Part shown: in pieces, positions 11,527 through 24,049 of the stretch | Position numbering within the stretch: the first letter of the stretch is position 1 | Layout of the letters: each line of letters starts with the position of its first letter | From: Sycobia sp. Sy_11 | Lineage: Eukaryota > Arthropoda > Insecta > Hymenoptera > Epichrysomallidae | Reading direction: 5' to 3' | Assembly (NCBI GenBank): GCA_018907035.1 | Contig: JACCIC010000039.1 | Coordinates: 3,192,501-3,256,500 of the forward strand | Length of the DNA stretch: 64,000 nucleotides | Position numbers and translations under genes: made by a program | Notes under the pieces: model-generated | The model's input: only the letters and a program-made list of their open reading frames with translations | Databases searched by the model: none | What the model was told of the DNA's origin: nothing

Positions 11527-11640
11527 ACAACAGCCGTGCAGTGAAAGAGGGAAAGAGAATAAGAACGGCCGTCAAAGAGGGATTTTTGCGTATATAATAC
11601 GCGGTACTTATGAGCCGCGGAAGTTTTCGCTCGATCGACG
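10380..11640. other. GC-rich island with poly-A and GA tracts
   Basis: Dense CpG with poly-A-rich runs at 10501-10550 and 10614-10630, (GA)n at 10929-10967 and 11481-11525, and (AT)n at 11135-11154. Long minus frames here (up to 296 codons) are Ser/Leu/Phe-rich translations of the repeats. GGGGCGGGGC at about 11240 is an Sp1-type word. Confidence 0.6.
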
Positions 11641-11791
11641 TTGATTTAGTCTCACTCTTTCGCCCTCTCTCGCTCCCACTCTTTTATTTCTCTTTTCCTT
11701 ATATGCTCCTTCAACTGATTTAGCTGGAGGGTTTTTTCGCATTCAGCCGTGCATAATTCGCTTACAAACATGTATATGCATGTATGCATAC

Positions 11792-11793
<2 letters not shown>

Positions 11794-11858
<65 letters not shown>

Positions 11859-11859
11859 A
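11794..11859. repeat. Compound (TA)n-(TG)n-(TA)n
   Basis: (TA)n to 11825, (TG)n to 11839, (TA)n to 11859. Confidence 0.96.
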
Positions 11860-11921
11860 TTATGTATATGTATGTATACATACGCAACAAAAGTAAAAGT
11901 ATACGCAAACTCAACTGATTA

Positions 11922-11924
<3 letters not shown>

Positions 11925-12012
<88 letters not shown>
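11925..12012. repeat. Compound (TC)n-(TA)n
   Basis: (TC)17 passes directly into (TA)27 at 11959. Confidence 0.97.
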
Positions 12013-12015
<3 letters not shown>

Positions 12016-12760
12016 GATTCAGAATTGTAGCTTGGCGAAAGGTAACTACAGAGCTTTTGTTCAGTCGTGAAAGTACAGTGTAAGTCCACTCTTCTTGAAC
12101 TGTACTTCAGGTGCAAAGTTAACATCAACGAAGGCAATTCTAGGACGATTTTCTGGCCAAAAAATAGCTCGTCAATCTCTCTTTCATTTGGACTTTAACC
12201 GCCTTTGAAGGTTGGCGGTTATCTACTGAGTACATAAGAATCACCCCAAAATTCGACTGCAGTAAGCATTTAGCTAATCCAAGAACAAAAATGCTCGGAT
12301 CCTTCGATTTCTTGAGATCCTTCATCAAAAGAAATCTTTAGCCAAGAAGACAGAAACTCTTGCTTCTCAGACCTTTATAGATAGTAGTAGCATAGCGATA
12401 TGTCGAATCCCCTTTAAAGAGTCCAGGGTCTTCAACTCTTTTCTACAAAATCAAAGTAAATCATCTGATTCCTATAATCTGCCCTCGAGATCATTCCGTT
12501 AACCCCCAACAGACAAATTGACTACGAAACTCAGGCGACCGAAAGGGTTTTTTTACGCCAAAATCCTTAATATTCGCTATGTTTCAGTGTCCGTTCCACA
12601 ATTACGTCTAAAACCCTTGATCGCTACATGTGATTGAGAGACTTGTTAGCGCAAAGACGAGTATCCAGATTAACGGTCTATCAGAGAATCGTTTCTTATA
12701 ACAGGAGTTCCTCAGAGAAGAATAGGCATTTCCATTTTTGATAGCATTTTTAATATTTGT
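12013..12760. other. Repeat-poor unique segment, possible old transposon
   Basis: Even base composition with no SSR. A minus frame (12328-12140) includes SIFVLGLAKCLLQSNFGVIL. May belong with the 12768-13007 frame to one decayed element, but no terminal repeats were found. Confidence 0.2.
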
Positions 12761-12767
12761 CATTCCA

Positions 12768-13007
12768 ATGTTCATAGCCATACGCAAGCCATTAGAAGAA
12801 CCATTTGAATCCATGACAATTCCACACTCAACTTGGGCGGTTTTCCTTAATTTTCCTAAAGTTAATCGCCGAGCTTCATTGATTAATAAAATTCAAAAAT
12901 TAAAGTCACGAGCACAAGCATCAAATACCGAGAAGTTGACTGACGACGATGACATTGATTTTCACATAGTCAGCGATATGTGCTATTTGCAAGGTCTGTT
13001 AAATTAA
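12768..13007 (+). CDS. Hypothetical 79-aa frame ending just before a poly(A) signal
   Basis: The ATG at 12768 opens a 79-residue frame with a basic centre (VNRRASLINKIQKLKSRAQ), an acidic patch (KLTDDDDID) and a stop at 13005-13007. An AATAAA at 13035-13040 lies about 30 bases downstream, as at a gene or transposon 3' end. The open frame extends upstream through a hydrophobic run to about 12738. The opposite strand is also partly open at 12814-12608. The unique, repeat-poor segment 12020-13020 has the texture of an old transposable element. No family recognised. Confidence 0.2.
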   Translation: MFIAIRKPLEEPFESMTIPHSTWAVFLNFPKVNRRASLINKIQKLKSRAQASNTEKLTDDDDIDFHIVSDMCYLQGLLN

Positions 13008-13009
13008 AC

Positions 13010-14270
13010 AATCAGTTTGTTTTATTATCATAAAAATAAATATGCAATAAGAACGTTATGAACTCCGAAGAATAGAGATTGACGACGTTGACAAAGGCAA
13101 ATTAGTATTCACGTTTTGGAATAAAAATATTTATCTATATTAATTAATTCTAATAAAATAATAATTCTAATAATTGGAATAATAAATTAATTCTAATAAA
13201 TGTATAATATACGTAAAAAGATCCATATCCATAATTCGATTGGCTTTTGACTCGGCGCACCTTTGTACAATACTTTTAATATGAATAAAGGATACTCTCG
13301 TATCTTTGTAACTAAAAGTACATAATAGGCAATCAAGCCGTATTTAGCAGCATTGCAATAAACACACTGCCGTACGCCGAATTCCATAAAACTTTTATTA
13401 CGATCCTGTTTACCGATTTGGGATTCAGGAAAATATGTAAATCAAGACATCGATCAAAACGCAGAAATGATTTTTATCGTCATTTACGGTATTCAATAAT
13501 TACTGTTTTAGCGCGAATAATTTCATATTTTCAGATAATAACGACCTTGCGCACGCATTTTTTTGCTGCGAAAAAAAATAATGAAGAAAATATCCTTTTT
13601 CTTATGCCACATAAACTTGATATGTTTACTACGCGTGCGCGCAAGTACTCAGGCAAGGTTGATGAATGTACATATAAATTTTATACAAATTATCATTGCA
13701 GGCAGCGTATACATTTAATTTTACACTTATAAAGTAATTTTTTTTTTTTAACGAAGTTTCACGAAGTTTTTATATAAGTTCTGGAAAAATTTCTATCAGT
13801 CAAAAAATAAGCTATCGAGGATTATACGAGACATTACAGCTAAGGCTCTAAATTAAGATTCTAATTTTTTTTTTTTTTATTAATGAATTGAGATTTTTAT
13901 ACACGCGATACAATCGGTCTTCGTCGATAATTCTTATGGCCAATCTCTGTCTCGTAAAAAGCCCGCAGTTAAACGATCCTTCTACAAGCTAATAAATTCT
14001 CCGGATAACATCGGCGACAATATGATTATCAAATCGGCGGCACACCGTGTGTATTTTTTTCTCTTTATTTTTTTTTCTTTTTTTTTTTTTTTTTTACACT
14101 ATGAGACTCGGGAAAAACGCTTTATTGTACAGCTTCGTTTTCCCGATCGACAAAGTATTCGACGCAAGGTGACTCACGCAGTGCAACATCTGCATTTATC
14201 CGGTGGCTATAAGTAGTAAAATGCAAATAAAGGCGTTGCATTAATTTCGAAAAATACACGCATACATTAT
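13010..14270. other. AT-rich gap
   Basis: No supported gene. Poly-T runs at 13861-13879 and 14069-14095. The 104-codon frame at 13418 lacks an ATG. Confidence 0.5.
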
Positions 14271-14304
14271 ACGACCGTTTCGAAAAAGGAGCGCGTGCGC
14301 GTGC

Positions 14305-14576
14305 GCGCGCGCAATTCTAGGATGTATAATTGGCACGGGAATGGATAAAATGATGGTGAGGGGAGGGCGGAGAAGTGAGAGGGAGGGAGAGAGAGAGAGA
14401 GAGAAAGAGTGGGAGAGGCGGAGAAGCGCAAAACAAAGCAACGGGAACGAGTAATTAATCGCTCCCGTTCCCGTTCCGGCAATCGGCGCAACTGTAACGC
14501 GCGCTGCTCGAGTTTACACGACACGAGACTCGCCGCCGCGCGCGGAGTTTCTCCTTTTTTTTTTTTTTTTTTTTTT
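14305..14576. repeat. CG run, (GA)n and poly-T in a GC-rich island
   Basis: Alternating GTGCGCGTGCGCGC near 14295-14312, GA-rich 14375-14410 and poly-T 14555-14576. They create a false 209-codon frame. Confidence 0.85.
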
Positions 14577-14999
14577 CTTAAAACGCTCTTACCTCCCCCC
14601 CCCCGCCCCCTTCTTCCGCCCTCACGCCTCTGCCCCGTCTACCTTTTTTCGAGCGCGCGTGTCGCCCCGCTCCTGTTTACTTCTTCTTTTATTTCTCATG
14701 TCTTCTCGGTCGATTTCCGCAAGTGCGCGCGAGCAAGATATGCTCAACGACGCGTGTTTCGGGCGCGGATAATACAACGAATTCTTCCATGTCTCGGTTT
14801 CGTTTTATCTGCCTATATATGCGCTCGACGGTTGTTCAGAATATATATAGGTGTTTTTACGAGTGCGCGGCTTGAGATAATTTCGGATTCGTCTGATTTC
14901 ATTGTCATTAATAATTATAATAAAATAGAAGAGGACTCATCGGCGCCATATTACGACGCGCCCTGGGGATATTGCCACGGTATACATTTAACCCAGTGG

Positions 15000-15877
15000 T
15001 TTAAAAATCAGAAAAATCACAGATGTATTTCGTTCTGACTCGCATAAAAAATTAAAGCAAAGAAATTATAATTTTAATTTTTATTCATTGTAGTGTCTGG
15101 CATACTGGTATACGGTTATTTTTTCTTCTTGAACATTGGGATCAAGCATGGAAATCTGGTCTAATCCTGGCTCCGATTTGTGCCATTTTTATTGGCTTTT
15201 CCGTTAGGGACAAGATTAGAGTCTATTAGGTATACCTAGTTATGATCTAATCAGAAAGTCTAAATGGAAATGAATGAAATTTAGCTATCCTCGAAGACCA
15301 GCTTGAGCCTCGAATCAGTGAAAAATTCCTGATTTCATTTAATTTCTATTTATTTACGAATAAAAGAATATTGAATGAAATATATAAGCTGAAAGTAGCG
15401 TTCCGGTGTAAAAAACTTTGTATACAGGATTTCGAACGTTAGTTTCTTTTATTTTACATTGTAATTATTTACATTGCCTTTTCAAATTGTTCGATTGCAA
15501 ATTTTTTCCGAAATATACAGAATTGACATATGAAATTTTAAATATCGACAAAAAACTCGTTGAAAAATAATTCTGCAAAAACAGTTTTTAACGTTTTAAT
15601 CTTCAAAACGACACTAAAAACAATATTGTAAATATTCTCTCAGCTATAGTTTACGTAGTTAAAAATGACATGTTAAAGGACGCATTACTTATATTATTTA
15701 TTCGTGAGGAATACTTGATCTTTATATAGTATGTCGTACTTTACTTTATATAGTATGTAATGAAGTAAAATCAAAATAATAATAATAGTTTGCATCCTCG
15801 CAAAGTTCGATTATGGAGTCATCAGGGGGCGTCACATGATAATCGCATATAATCACATTTAGTGACGTAACGATCTA

Positions 15878-15880
<3 letters not shown>
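15000..15880. other. AT-rich gap with a short duplication
   Basis: TTTATATAGTATG occurs twice about 24 bases apart near 15720-15760. Otherwise no gene or repeat seen. Confidence 0.5.

Positions 15881-15881
<1 letters not shown>

Positions 15882-15924
<43 letters not shown>
15882..15924. repeat. (CT)n microsatellite
   Basis: 21 CT units. Confidence 0.97.
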
Positions 15925-15929
<5 letters not shown>

Positions 15930-16125
15930 TCTCTCCCTCGTCCTGACTCTTTTACATTCGATAACACAGTTTAAGGAACAGAGTCCACGCGAAGGTTTAT
16001 ATTTTCGAGGATTAATCGCGCGTAGTTGTAATTGTATGTACGGGCGCTGCGTTCTTTGGCAATGCAACGCATAATGTCGTAATTTTTAAAATCGATAACA
16101 GAAACGCAAAGGTAGATAGATAAAG

Positions 16126-16152
16126 AGAGAAAGAGAGAGAGAGAGGGAGAGG

Positions 16153-16185
<33 letters not shown>

Positions 16186-16195
16186 CGAGAGAGAG
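16126..16195. repeat. Imperfect (GA)n array
   Basis: GA units with GAGC and GGGA interruptions. Confidence 0.93.
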
Positions 16196-16343
16196 ATGAA
16201 ATAGTATTATACCTATTATTGCTGTATTGCCTATCTGGTGAGAGCGCGCCGTATAATAGACACTTTTTGCAAGCGTGAATAGTATAGAGGCAAGTGTGTC
16301 ATTGGGCGAGCGCGGCGCGTCACATTCCGCGAGTAATGGTGAA

Positions 16344-16367
16344 GTGTGTGCGCGCGCGCGCGCGTGT
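16344..16367. repeat. (GT)n(GC)n tract
   Basis: Alternating purine-pyrimidine, Z-DNA-prone. Confidence 0.93.
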
Positions 16368-16369
16368 AG

Positions 16370-17210
16370 ATAAAGGCAGTTGAATAAACTCCTCTCGTCC
16401 TGAATTGTGACAATTGGGATTAGTTGAGATGTCCGAGATCGGCTGAAACATTTATAGATATGAAATAGAGATTAATTCGATGCGAAAAAAGATCGAGTTC
16501 GATAGTAAATTGGACAACTTTTACCTTTTTACATGTAATAGATTTTACTGGCGCTCCGAGCAAATTAAATTCAGGATAACGGTTAGATTTTATGCTCGGG
16601 GGCTGGGGGTAGTGTAAACACAGAGCATAAGAAGTAAGTGCCCGCAACGATATATATTAAATCAACTACATTATCTGATTTTTTTTTTGTCTTTTAGAGC
16701 AGTAATAATAATATTTGATCCTATAGCATAATAAACGAACAATTTTAAGAAGTGAATGGCAGCGTTTATGTTTCAGTGCAATCGTTTCAATTACGTGTCT
16801 ATTGTTGTGAATATTTTTTTTGTTTTATTTTTAAAAATAAATCATTGATTCGAATTTAGAAAATTTTCTTCGTCGGAACTGAATGATTTCTATACGTAAA
16901 ATTCAAATATTGATAGCAAATGTGTTATTGGTATTGTAATAGAGATTAAATTGTCGATTCAATTACGGTAGCGAAGAATTTTTCTGTTAGCAATCCGATC
17001 TGAAGAAAAATATTTATTTTTAAAACAAAGTTGCAAACTTAGTTTACACAAATATACATAAGAATACTTGTAATTACAATGAGCATTTCCGTAATTTCAA
17101 CATATTAAAATAATAGTCAATAAAGTGACATAAAATGGCTTCCATTTAAAAACAAATTTCTATAAAACTGATTTTCAAAAAAAAAAATCCATTATCTCCC
17201 AAATTTAGTG
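16370..17210. other. AT-rich gap
   Basis: No supported gene. A consensus-like GTAAGT near 16633 has no usable frame before it. Confidence 0.5.
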
Positions 17211-17350
17211 AAATTAAACTCGCCTCGTTAGCCCGAACGGATTTTTAAACGGGCCAGGCTTCGCATTAAGAAAAACGCGCATCCTCGCATTTCCCCCGGG
17301 GCGGGGTGGGGGCTCGCTCAAGCCAGTCGTTATGGCCAATAAGCAAATAA

Positions 17351-17412
17351 ACAACAACGACAGCTGCAGCAACAACAACAACAACAACAACAGAAGCAGC
17401 AGCAACAGCAGC
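17351..17412. repeat. (AAC)n/(AGC)n trinucleotide array
   Basis: AAC and CAG/AGC units in one frame give Asn/Ser runs. The surrounding 131-codon frame is not otherwise protein-like, so it is treated as repeat DNA. Confidence 0.9.
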
Positions 17413-17818
17413 GGCGGTGGCAACAAACTGTTGAAGGAGAAAAAGCCCGCGACCGGGGATTTCTCTCTCTCTCTCTCGAAAAACGGCTTACATCGCCCGA
17501 GAACACGCGCGCGGGATAAATTCTCGTATTTACGAGCCTTCGGCGATCGAAGCCGAGGAATGCGCTCCTTCCTCCCTTACCTCCCGCCCCGCGGCCACGC
17601 GAGCTCTAGCCCCCGCCGACATCCACATATACTTCCTGACGATAATTACGCCCGGAGAGTCCCTTTAAGACCAAAGCGCCTTACCTCTCCCTCCATTAAA
17701 AATCCAATTGCGAGGTTCAAAAAATAAAAAATAAGAAATAAAAAAAAAGAACTAAAAATTCGACAAAAATCCCGACCGCTACCAGTTATACGCGTGCGAC
17801 CCTGACGTATATACAAGC

Positions 17819-17823
<5 letters not shown>

Positions 17824-17868
<45 letters not shown>
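17824..17868. repeat. (AT)n microsatellite
   Basis: About 22 units. Confidence 0.97.
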
Positions 17869-17880
<12 letters not shown>

Positions 17881-18106
17881 CAAGTAATCGAGTATATCGC
17901 CGAGAGGCAGGGGAACGCGCCTTTCCTCGCCCCCTGTTCCCCGTGCCTAAATACGCTTTGGTCGACCTTCGCGGCTCCTATATTCCCGCGAGATATCGCA
18001 CGGGAGTATCAAAATCAGCACATTATGAGAACCCCTCTGTGTTTGACAATAATTACGCTCCTCCTCCATATACATATAAGAGTATATTATCGAGTCGTAA
18101 TCGCAT

Positions 18107-18108
<2 letters not shown>

Positions 18109-18166
<58 letters not shown>
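18109..18166. repeat. (CT)n microsatellite
   Basis: 29 CT units. A minus-strand donor-like AAG|GTAAGC lies just downstream near 18205. Confidence 0.97.
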
Positions 18167-18170
<4 letters not shown>

Positions 18171-18433
18171 TCGACTCGTCCGGTGGGCGCAATGACTACT
18201 GTGCTTACCTTTTCACTCGCTCTCCCTCGCTCGTTTTCTCTTGAAGAAAGGGACACCAAACACCAGAGAGTGAGTGAGAGAGAGAGAAAGAGTGAGAGGC
18301 ATACCCTTTATTAAAGGGCCTCACCACTCGGTGTGCATACATACACCGTTTGTGTCTGGCTCCTCTGTACTGCTAATTGGGCTCCACGTGCAGATCGGAA
18401 ATCAAACATCGAGTCCCGAGCAACACGTATACC

Positions 18434-18435
<2 letters not shown>

Positions 18436-18482
<47 letters not shown>
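18436..18482. repeat. (AT)n microsatellite
   Basis: 23 units. Confidence 0.97.
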
Positions 18483-18485
<3 letters not shown>

Positions 18486-18560
18486 AGCTGTGGAACGGTT
18501 ACTATTCTCGGGATTTCGCATGATTCTCCTTTTTCCACTCCTTTCCTTCACGCGCGCATA

Positions 18561-18566
<6 letters not shown>

Positions 18567-18592
<26 letters not shown>

Positions 18593-18604
18593 ACACCCAT
18601 ATGC

Positions 18605-18640
<36 letters not shown>
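18567..18640. repeat. (CA)n then (AT)n
   Basis: (CA)n 18567-18598 with one CC break, then (AT)n 18607-18640. Confidence 0.95.
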
Positions 18641-18642
<2 letters not shown>

Positions 18643-19156
18643 TTTATATACACTTTATATACGTATTCGCACCTTTTGCCCAATCCTTATTTGTTTCTCG
18701 CATTCGATGCTCTCTCGCTTATTTTGTTGTATTTTCTTTTTTTTCTTTTTTTTTTTGTTCTGATACATCTCGCTAATCGATTGGCCTCCGAGAGTCGCTC
18801 CAAGAGTTATATCTCTTGTTTTGCCACTTATTCGTATTTGCTCTTACTGCTTTTGTTGGGCTTGTAAAAATGCGCGAATTTTTAATAAAGAAAAATTCAT
18901 AAACATAAGCAATTCGTCATAATTATGTGGAATAATGTAGGTATGAAAAATAGATAATATAAGATATCTGTGATCGATCATGTCATTTGAAAATTTCACA
19001 GAAATAAATCTAATCATTGGAGAATTTAAGAATAGAATTTAATCGCCTTTTTCGTTCGATATGAATCGATAAATGGGCAAAGCTGAAAAGATTTGATTCT
19101 ATCGAATTCGAACAGTTTATCGACAACGTGGCCTATAATAGGACTAGAAAAAACTC

Positions 19157-19158
<2 letters not shown>

Positions 19159-19202
<44 letters not shown>
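19159..19202. repeat. (AT)n microsatellite
   Basis: 22 units. Confidence 0.97.
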
Positions 19203-19205
<3 letters not shown>

Positions 19206-19411
19206 CATATAGAAAAATCGCGCGCAGCTCAGGTTGAAATATTTAAATGGCCCCGCTCGTCGAGATCACTTCCTTATGGACCGCGTTATGCCCGTAATGC
19301 TTTCGCCCTCGGGCCCGTGCACAGCCGAGTAAAACGCCCGGCGAGAACTCATTCCGGGGCACGCCACATAAAGCTGCCGGGGCTCTCCCTCGGGTCGATA
19401 TAATTCCCGAC

Positions 19412-19412
<1 letters not shown>

Positions 19413-19444
<32 letters not shown>
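19413..19444. repeat. Poly-T tract
   Basis: About 32 T; could be the reversed tail of a minus-strand retroposon, but no body was recognised. Confidence 0.95.
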
Positions 19445-19639
19445 CTTTTTCTTGTCTTTCACGACCGCCCTTGCCGATTCTTTACGGTCGTATACGGCAA
19501 ATGAGGCAGCTCCATCGGCAGGAAACTCTGTGTATAATCGTTTAAATTCGAAACGGTAGTCGCGTGTATGGTAAAAGTTGCGTATATACGCGTTAAACGA
19601 CAAAAAAAGAAAACGGAAGGGAAAGGTGCGGATTCTTCC

Positions 19640-21430
19640 ATCCAAGAACGTATAGAATAATTATATATACTGTTGCTTCGATACTATTCGGTAGTGCTTC
19701 TGCACGGTAGCGCGATACTGTGGGATCGTGGAGTTTTGATGGATGAAGGTTTCGGGATGGTTTGATTTAAATTCAGTAGCAGATTCTATACGTATATGCG
19801 TCAGGAGACCGAATGGTAGTAAAGTACAAATTATTGTTCACAGTGCGCTTGTGAATTTCGTCAAGCAATAATTGATGACTGACGCAATGTCGAAATTTGA
19901 AGTGCGAGAAGCATGGCGAACGCCGAAAATTCTCGGAAGGCACTAGAAGTGGAATGATGTTACTGTCTATGGACTAAGAAAATAGCGTCAATGTAGTCTG
20001 AGACGCCTGAAACCTGATCGAAATTATGAAGAAAATCCGATGAAATTAACGGGAAAATGCAAGTACATGATAAATACAAATTCTCGAACAAGATTGTCCT
20101 ATTGCATTTATATCTGAAAAATAGTAAATCACCAGCTATCGTGTGATGAAGGATCTATCCTTCTAAAATTAGAATTTGCCACGCCCATGTGAGAATTGCG
20201 TCGTTGGATGTTATTGCAGCCAACCTATGGGTATGGAAAACGATTTTATAGCTTTCAAAAAATCAACTGAAAGTGCATTCGTAGTTCGAAATAATTGAAA
20301 ATTATAGATGTAAATATGTATATTATTCATGCAATATAAGAATAGATTTCACCGTATTATTATTATATTAAGATTCCTAGGATCGGATTACAGTCTAGGG
20401 ATCGAAATCTGGTCTCTTATACGGATTTTCATAAGTAATCGAGTGATAACAAAAATTCAGTCCACAAGGTGAATTAAAAAATTCGAATTTATGGATTAAA
20501 AAATACGTTTTTTCCATTTCCATCCTTGTACGAGTGGTTTGAGGTAAAAGCGTTTCTTAAATGGTCCCCACAATCCAAGAGACGGTTTTCTCTGTTTCTG
20601 CAGAAAGTTGACGAGCGCACGACCAATTGTTAAGTGCATTATTATTTTAACAAGTCCATTCGTTGAACATAAAACTGACATTTGAAAAAATTTGAAGAAT
20701 GATTTGTTATAATAGCTGGGCTTCGTTTTTTTTTTTTATTTACATTTAAAATTCACGGGATTGGAATTTTTCCTGAACAAGGAGCCGGCTTAATTTATTA
20801 ATATGTTGAATGCATAAATCACGCGAAATTACCTACGCGTTCGAGAGATTAATATTAGAGAAAATATCGATTTATGCTGCCCAAACAACTTTGTTGCTAT
20901 TAATTAATTTTTTTAGAGCCCCTAACTCTATATAGCAAGCTTGAATAATTGGTTATTCCCTGGAGTGTTTTTAAAGGTCGAACATGCCATATTAAAAAGA
21001 TTAATTGACAATAAACATACACGAGTTTTTATTTATTGCTGGTCAAAGCATAACAACGAGATAAAATAATGATTAAAATAAAAGAGTTTAGATAAAAATG
21101 ATTCTAAATCGATGTCATATATTAAAATAATCCATCAGACTGCCTTTTAAGTTGACATATTGCTTTCCTAAATTTATTACGGAAATGAAAACAAATACGA
21201 CGGGCACGAAAAGCTAAGACATTCGTCAAAGAGAGAAGTTAGAAATATCATGACGATAAGCACATATGTACTTGCGATTAGACGTCTTTATTTTACTTCC
21301 AAACAATGTTTAACGATCATTGCAAGTTCATCTCGTATAGCAACTTGAATGAGAATCCGTTCTTTTGTTCCTCCGTAGGATATAAAATATAGTTTCTTAT
21401 TTTTGACGATGCAGCATTACGGCAACGAGC
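19640..21430. other. Repeat-poor gap
   Basis: Unique mixed-composition DNA over 1.7 kb without an open frame above 62 codons. No gene or repeat seen. Confidence 0.5.
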
Positions 21431-21529
21431 AGTTTTTCCAGGAATGCGCCGAGTAAAAATATACTTTTTCATGAATATTTACAAAAAAAATCGCAAACAC
21501 ACGCACACGTACACACACGCGCGTACATA

Positions 21530-21531
<2 letters not shown>

Positions 21532-21586
<55 letters not shown>
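21532..21586. repeat. (CA)n microsatellite
   Basis: 27 CA units, preceded by imperfect CA/CG. Confidence 0.97.
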
Positions 21587-21588
<2 letters not shown>

Positions 21589-21726
21589 GTGTATGCAGAT
21601 ATCTCGACGTTGCCCGTGAGCGAGTCTCGTAAAAATGCATAATAATTTAACCCGTATATTTTTCTGAATTATTTTTTACACCGCGAAAATACATATTTAT
21701 GAAGCTAGCGCGATTCGATTCATTTG

Positions 21727-21772
<46 letters not shown>
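21727..21772. repeat. (TA)n microsatellite
   Basis: About 22 units with one CATA break. Confidence 0.95.
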
Positions 21773-21782
<10 letters not shown>

Positions 21783-21910
21783 ATTCATATACGAAGTAGA
21801 TTACAATAGCAAAAGATATTGAATATTTATAAAAAAGCAAAGCTTCGAATTAATGTAAAATCGTTAAGGCAATAAGAAGCTGAAAAAGTTAATCGAGTGA
21901 TAATATTATA

Positions 21911-21912
<2 letters not shown>

Positions 21913-21958
<46 letters not shown>
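21913..21958. repeat. (AT)n microsatellite
   Basis: 23 units. Confidence 0.97.
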
Positions 21959-21959
<1 letters not shown>

Positions 21960-21960
<1 letters not shown>

Positions 21961-23800
21961 CATATAGTATACTATTTCCTGCAGTCGTGCGAACAAAATT
22001 TAACTTTGATCTTTGATACATGCATGATTTTTCACGCACACACACAGATTAAGATAAACGTATACCAGGAAGAAAGAGGACTGGGGAAGAGGTGCGATCC
22101 AAGCCACAGACAAATGGCATTTAAAGTCTCATTTTCAACTATTATTAACACACGAAATCCACAAATTCTGTCTCCAATAAATTACAAAAAATTTCATCCG
22201 GATAATCTCGCACTCACGAACTGAATGCACTGGCTGAAACTTTTATTAATCGAAACCTTGATATTTTATTTATGTATATAAATAAAATATATATACGTCT
22301 CGTAACGATCTTTTCTCACCGATTTCTCAAAGTGGATTTTTCCAGTGACTTTTCGTCGCTATTGTTCTCTTAGCCGCCTTTGCTGTTGCTTTTACGCCCT
22401 CGTAATCCCGCGACAGAGGGCGGTCGCTTCGCGCTTTACGTGCAATAGCGGGTCGGCGTTGCGGGCATTGAAGTCTCTCGCGAAATTTCAGCCGCAACTG
22501 ACGGGCTTCGATGGTATGGCCTTGATTTCGTTTCCTCGTGCGTTTAGTTCAGATACTGGGAGTTCTTTTGTATAACAGGACGACGACCGAGACGGAAGCC
22601 GCGGAGATTCGTTCGAGAATATTAATTTATTTATGCGCTTGCCGACTCGGTTCGCCTTAGAATTTTTTTTCCTTAGTTTCAATTCAAGAAAATCCAAAAA
22701 TATCTATGCCAATATTCGAGATGCAAAATTGCGAATTGTGGAAGATATTTATTTTTAAAAAATCGATAATTGAAAAATTTTATAAAAATATTCAATAATA
22801 ATTATAATAGCATGCTAAAATTATGTCGACTTTTAAAATGTCGAACTTTATAAATGGCTGGTAATTATTATTACGTCAAGGATGATTAAAATTATGTACT
22901 ACTTTTCCTGAATCACTACACTGATTTGTTTTATTTCATATATTATATACTTACAATAATTTACCAATAAATTTCGTGATAGAACGTAATAACTTTCAAT
23001 ACGGTTATAATAAATTGTGTCCTAATGAAAAGAAGAACGTGTTATATATTTTATTTACTTAATTATGTATTTTTGCTCGAATATATATTTCAAGAAAAGT
23101 GATCAGCGAATTTATTTTTATTTCAACCCCGTACGATAACTAATATTGAACGCGCGATGTTTGAAAATCTTACCCACTCTATCTCAGCGCCCCCTCTCGC
23201 AAATTGCAAAATTGCGATTTTATCTCAAAATATCATAATGAATAGATAGAGATGGAGCATAAAATTTCTATCCCCACGAGGATAATTACGTATGCCGCGC
23301 GCGTACGCGTTGAATTTCAGTACCGAGACACCGCATGCGCATTACGCGCACTTCTACGCATAAATTGCGGGAAATATTATTGAGCCGCGGCTACTATACT
23401 ACGTTTCGATATCTTATGCGGGCCCGACGTTATCGCTCGATGGCCGTGTGGCAAAAAAAAAAAAAAAAAAAACAGAAAAAAAGTCGAATTTAACGAATCA
23501 AAAGGTCGACGTCAAAGGTATTAATAATATGTACGGTAATAATATTCGCGATTTCTCGCTCGATTTTCTCGGCGACGCTCGTTCATTATATTACAGTAAG
23601 CGTCGAATCGATCGCTAATATCGATATGTACGTTATACGCGTTGGCGATACGGGTACATTTTATGAAAATTATTTGCGCCGATAATGCGAGCAACAATGA
23701 TACCAGAAATTTACATTTGATAAAGAATGGCTCCCCGATAAATAAATAATGCGCTAATTATGATACTTCAGCGCGTTTTCCTGTGCACGCATATGCATAT
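21960..23800. other. Gap with CpG-rich unique DNA
   Basis: Small unsupported frames at 22006-22224 (contains YQEERGLGKRCDPSH) and 22345-22575. Poly-A at 23453-23472. Stretch 23270-23760 has CpG and ATTA words of the candidate-regulatory type. Confidence 0.45.
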
Positions 23801-23806
23801 ATACAT

Positions 23807-23845
<39 letters not shown>
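23807..23845. repeat. (CA)n microsatellite
   Basis: 19 CA units. Confidence 0.97.
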
Positions 23846-23848
<3 letters not shown>

Positions 23849-23905
23849 GCGGCGATTATGCAACGGAGGAATTAATTCTTCAGTGGAACAAAAAATATAA
23901 ACAGG

Positions 23906-23908
<3 letters not shown>

Positions 23909-23954
<46 letters not shown>

Positions 23955-24012
23955 GACTTGTTCAATGGACACAATAAATCTACTTATACTTATATAAATT
24001 TCCATTTCAAAC

Positions 24013-24046
<34 letters not shown>
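23909..24046. repeat. Two (AT)n arrays
   Basis: 23909-23954 and 24013-24046, about 60 unique bases apart. Confidence 0.96.
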
Positions 24047-24047
<1 letters not shown>

Positions 24048-24049
24048 AA

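Noticed and set aside
14984..15004. CCCAGTGGTTTAAAAATC, resembling a hAT-type terminal repeat
   Set aside because: No matching inverted end or target-site duplication found nearby.
14409..15038. 209-codon plus frame
   Set aside because: Begins in GA-rich DNA and passes through poly-T and poly-C. No recognisable domain or splice support.
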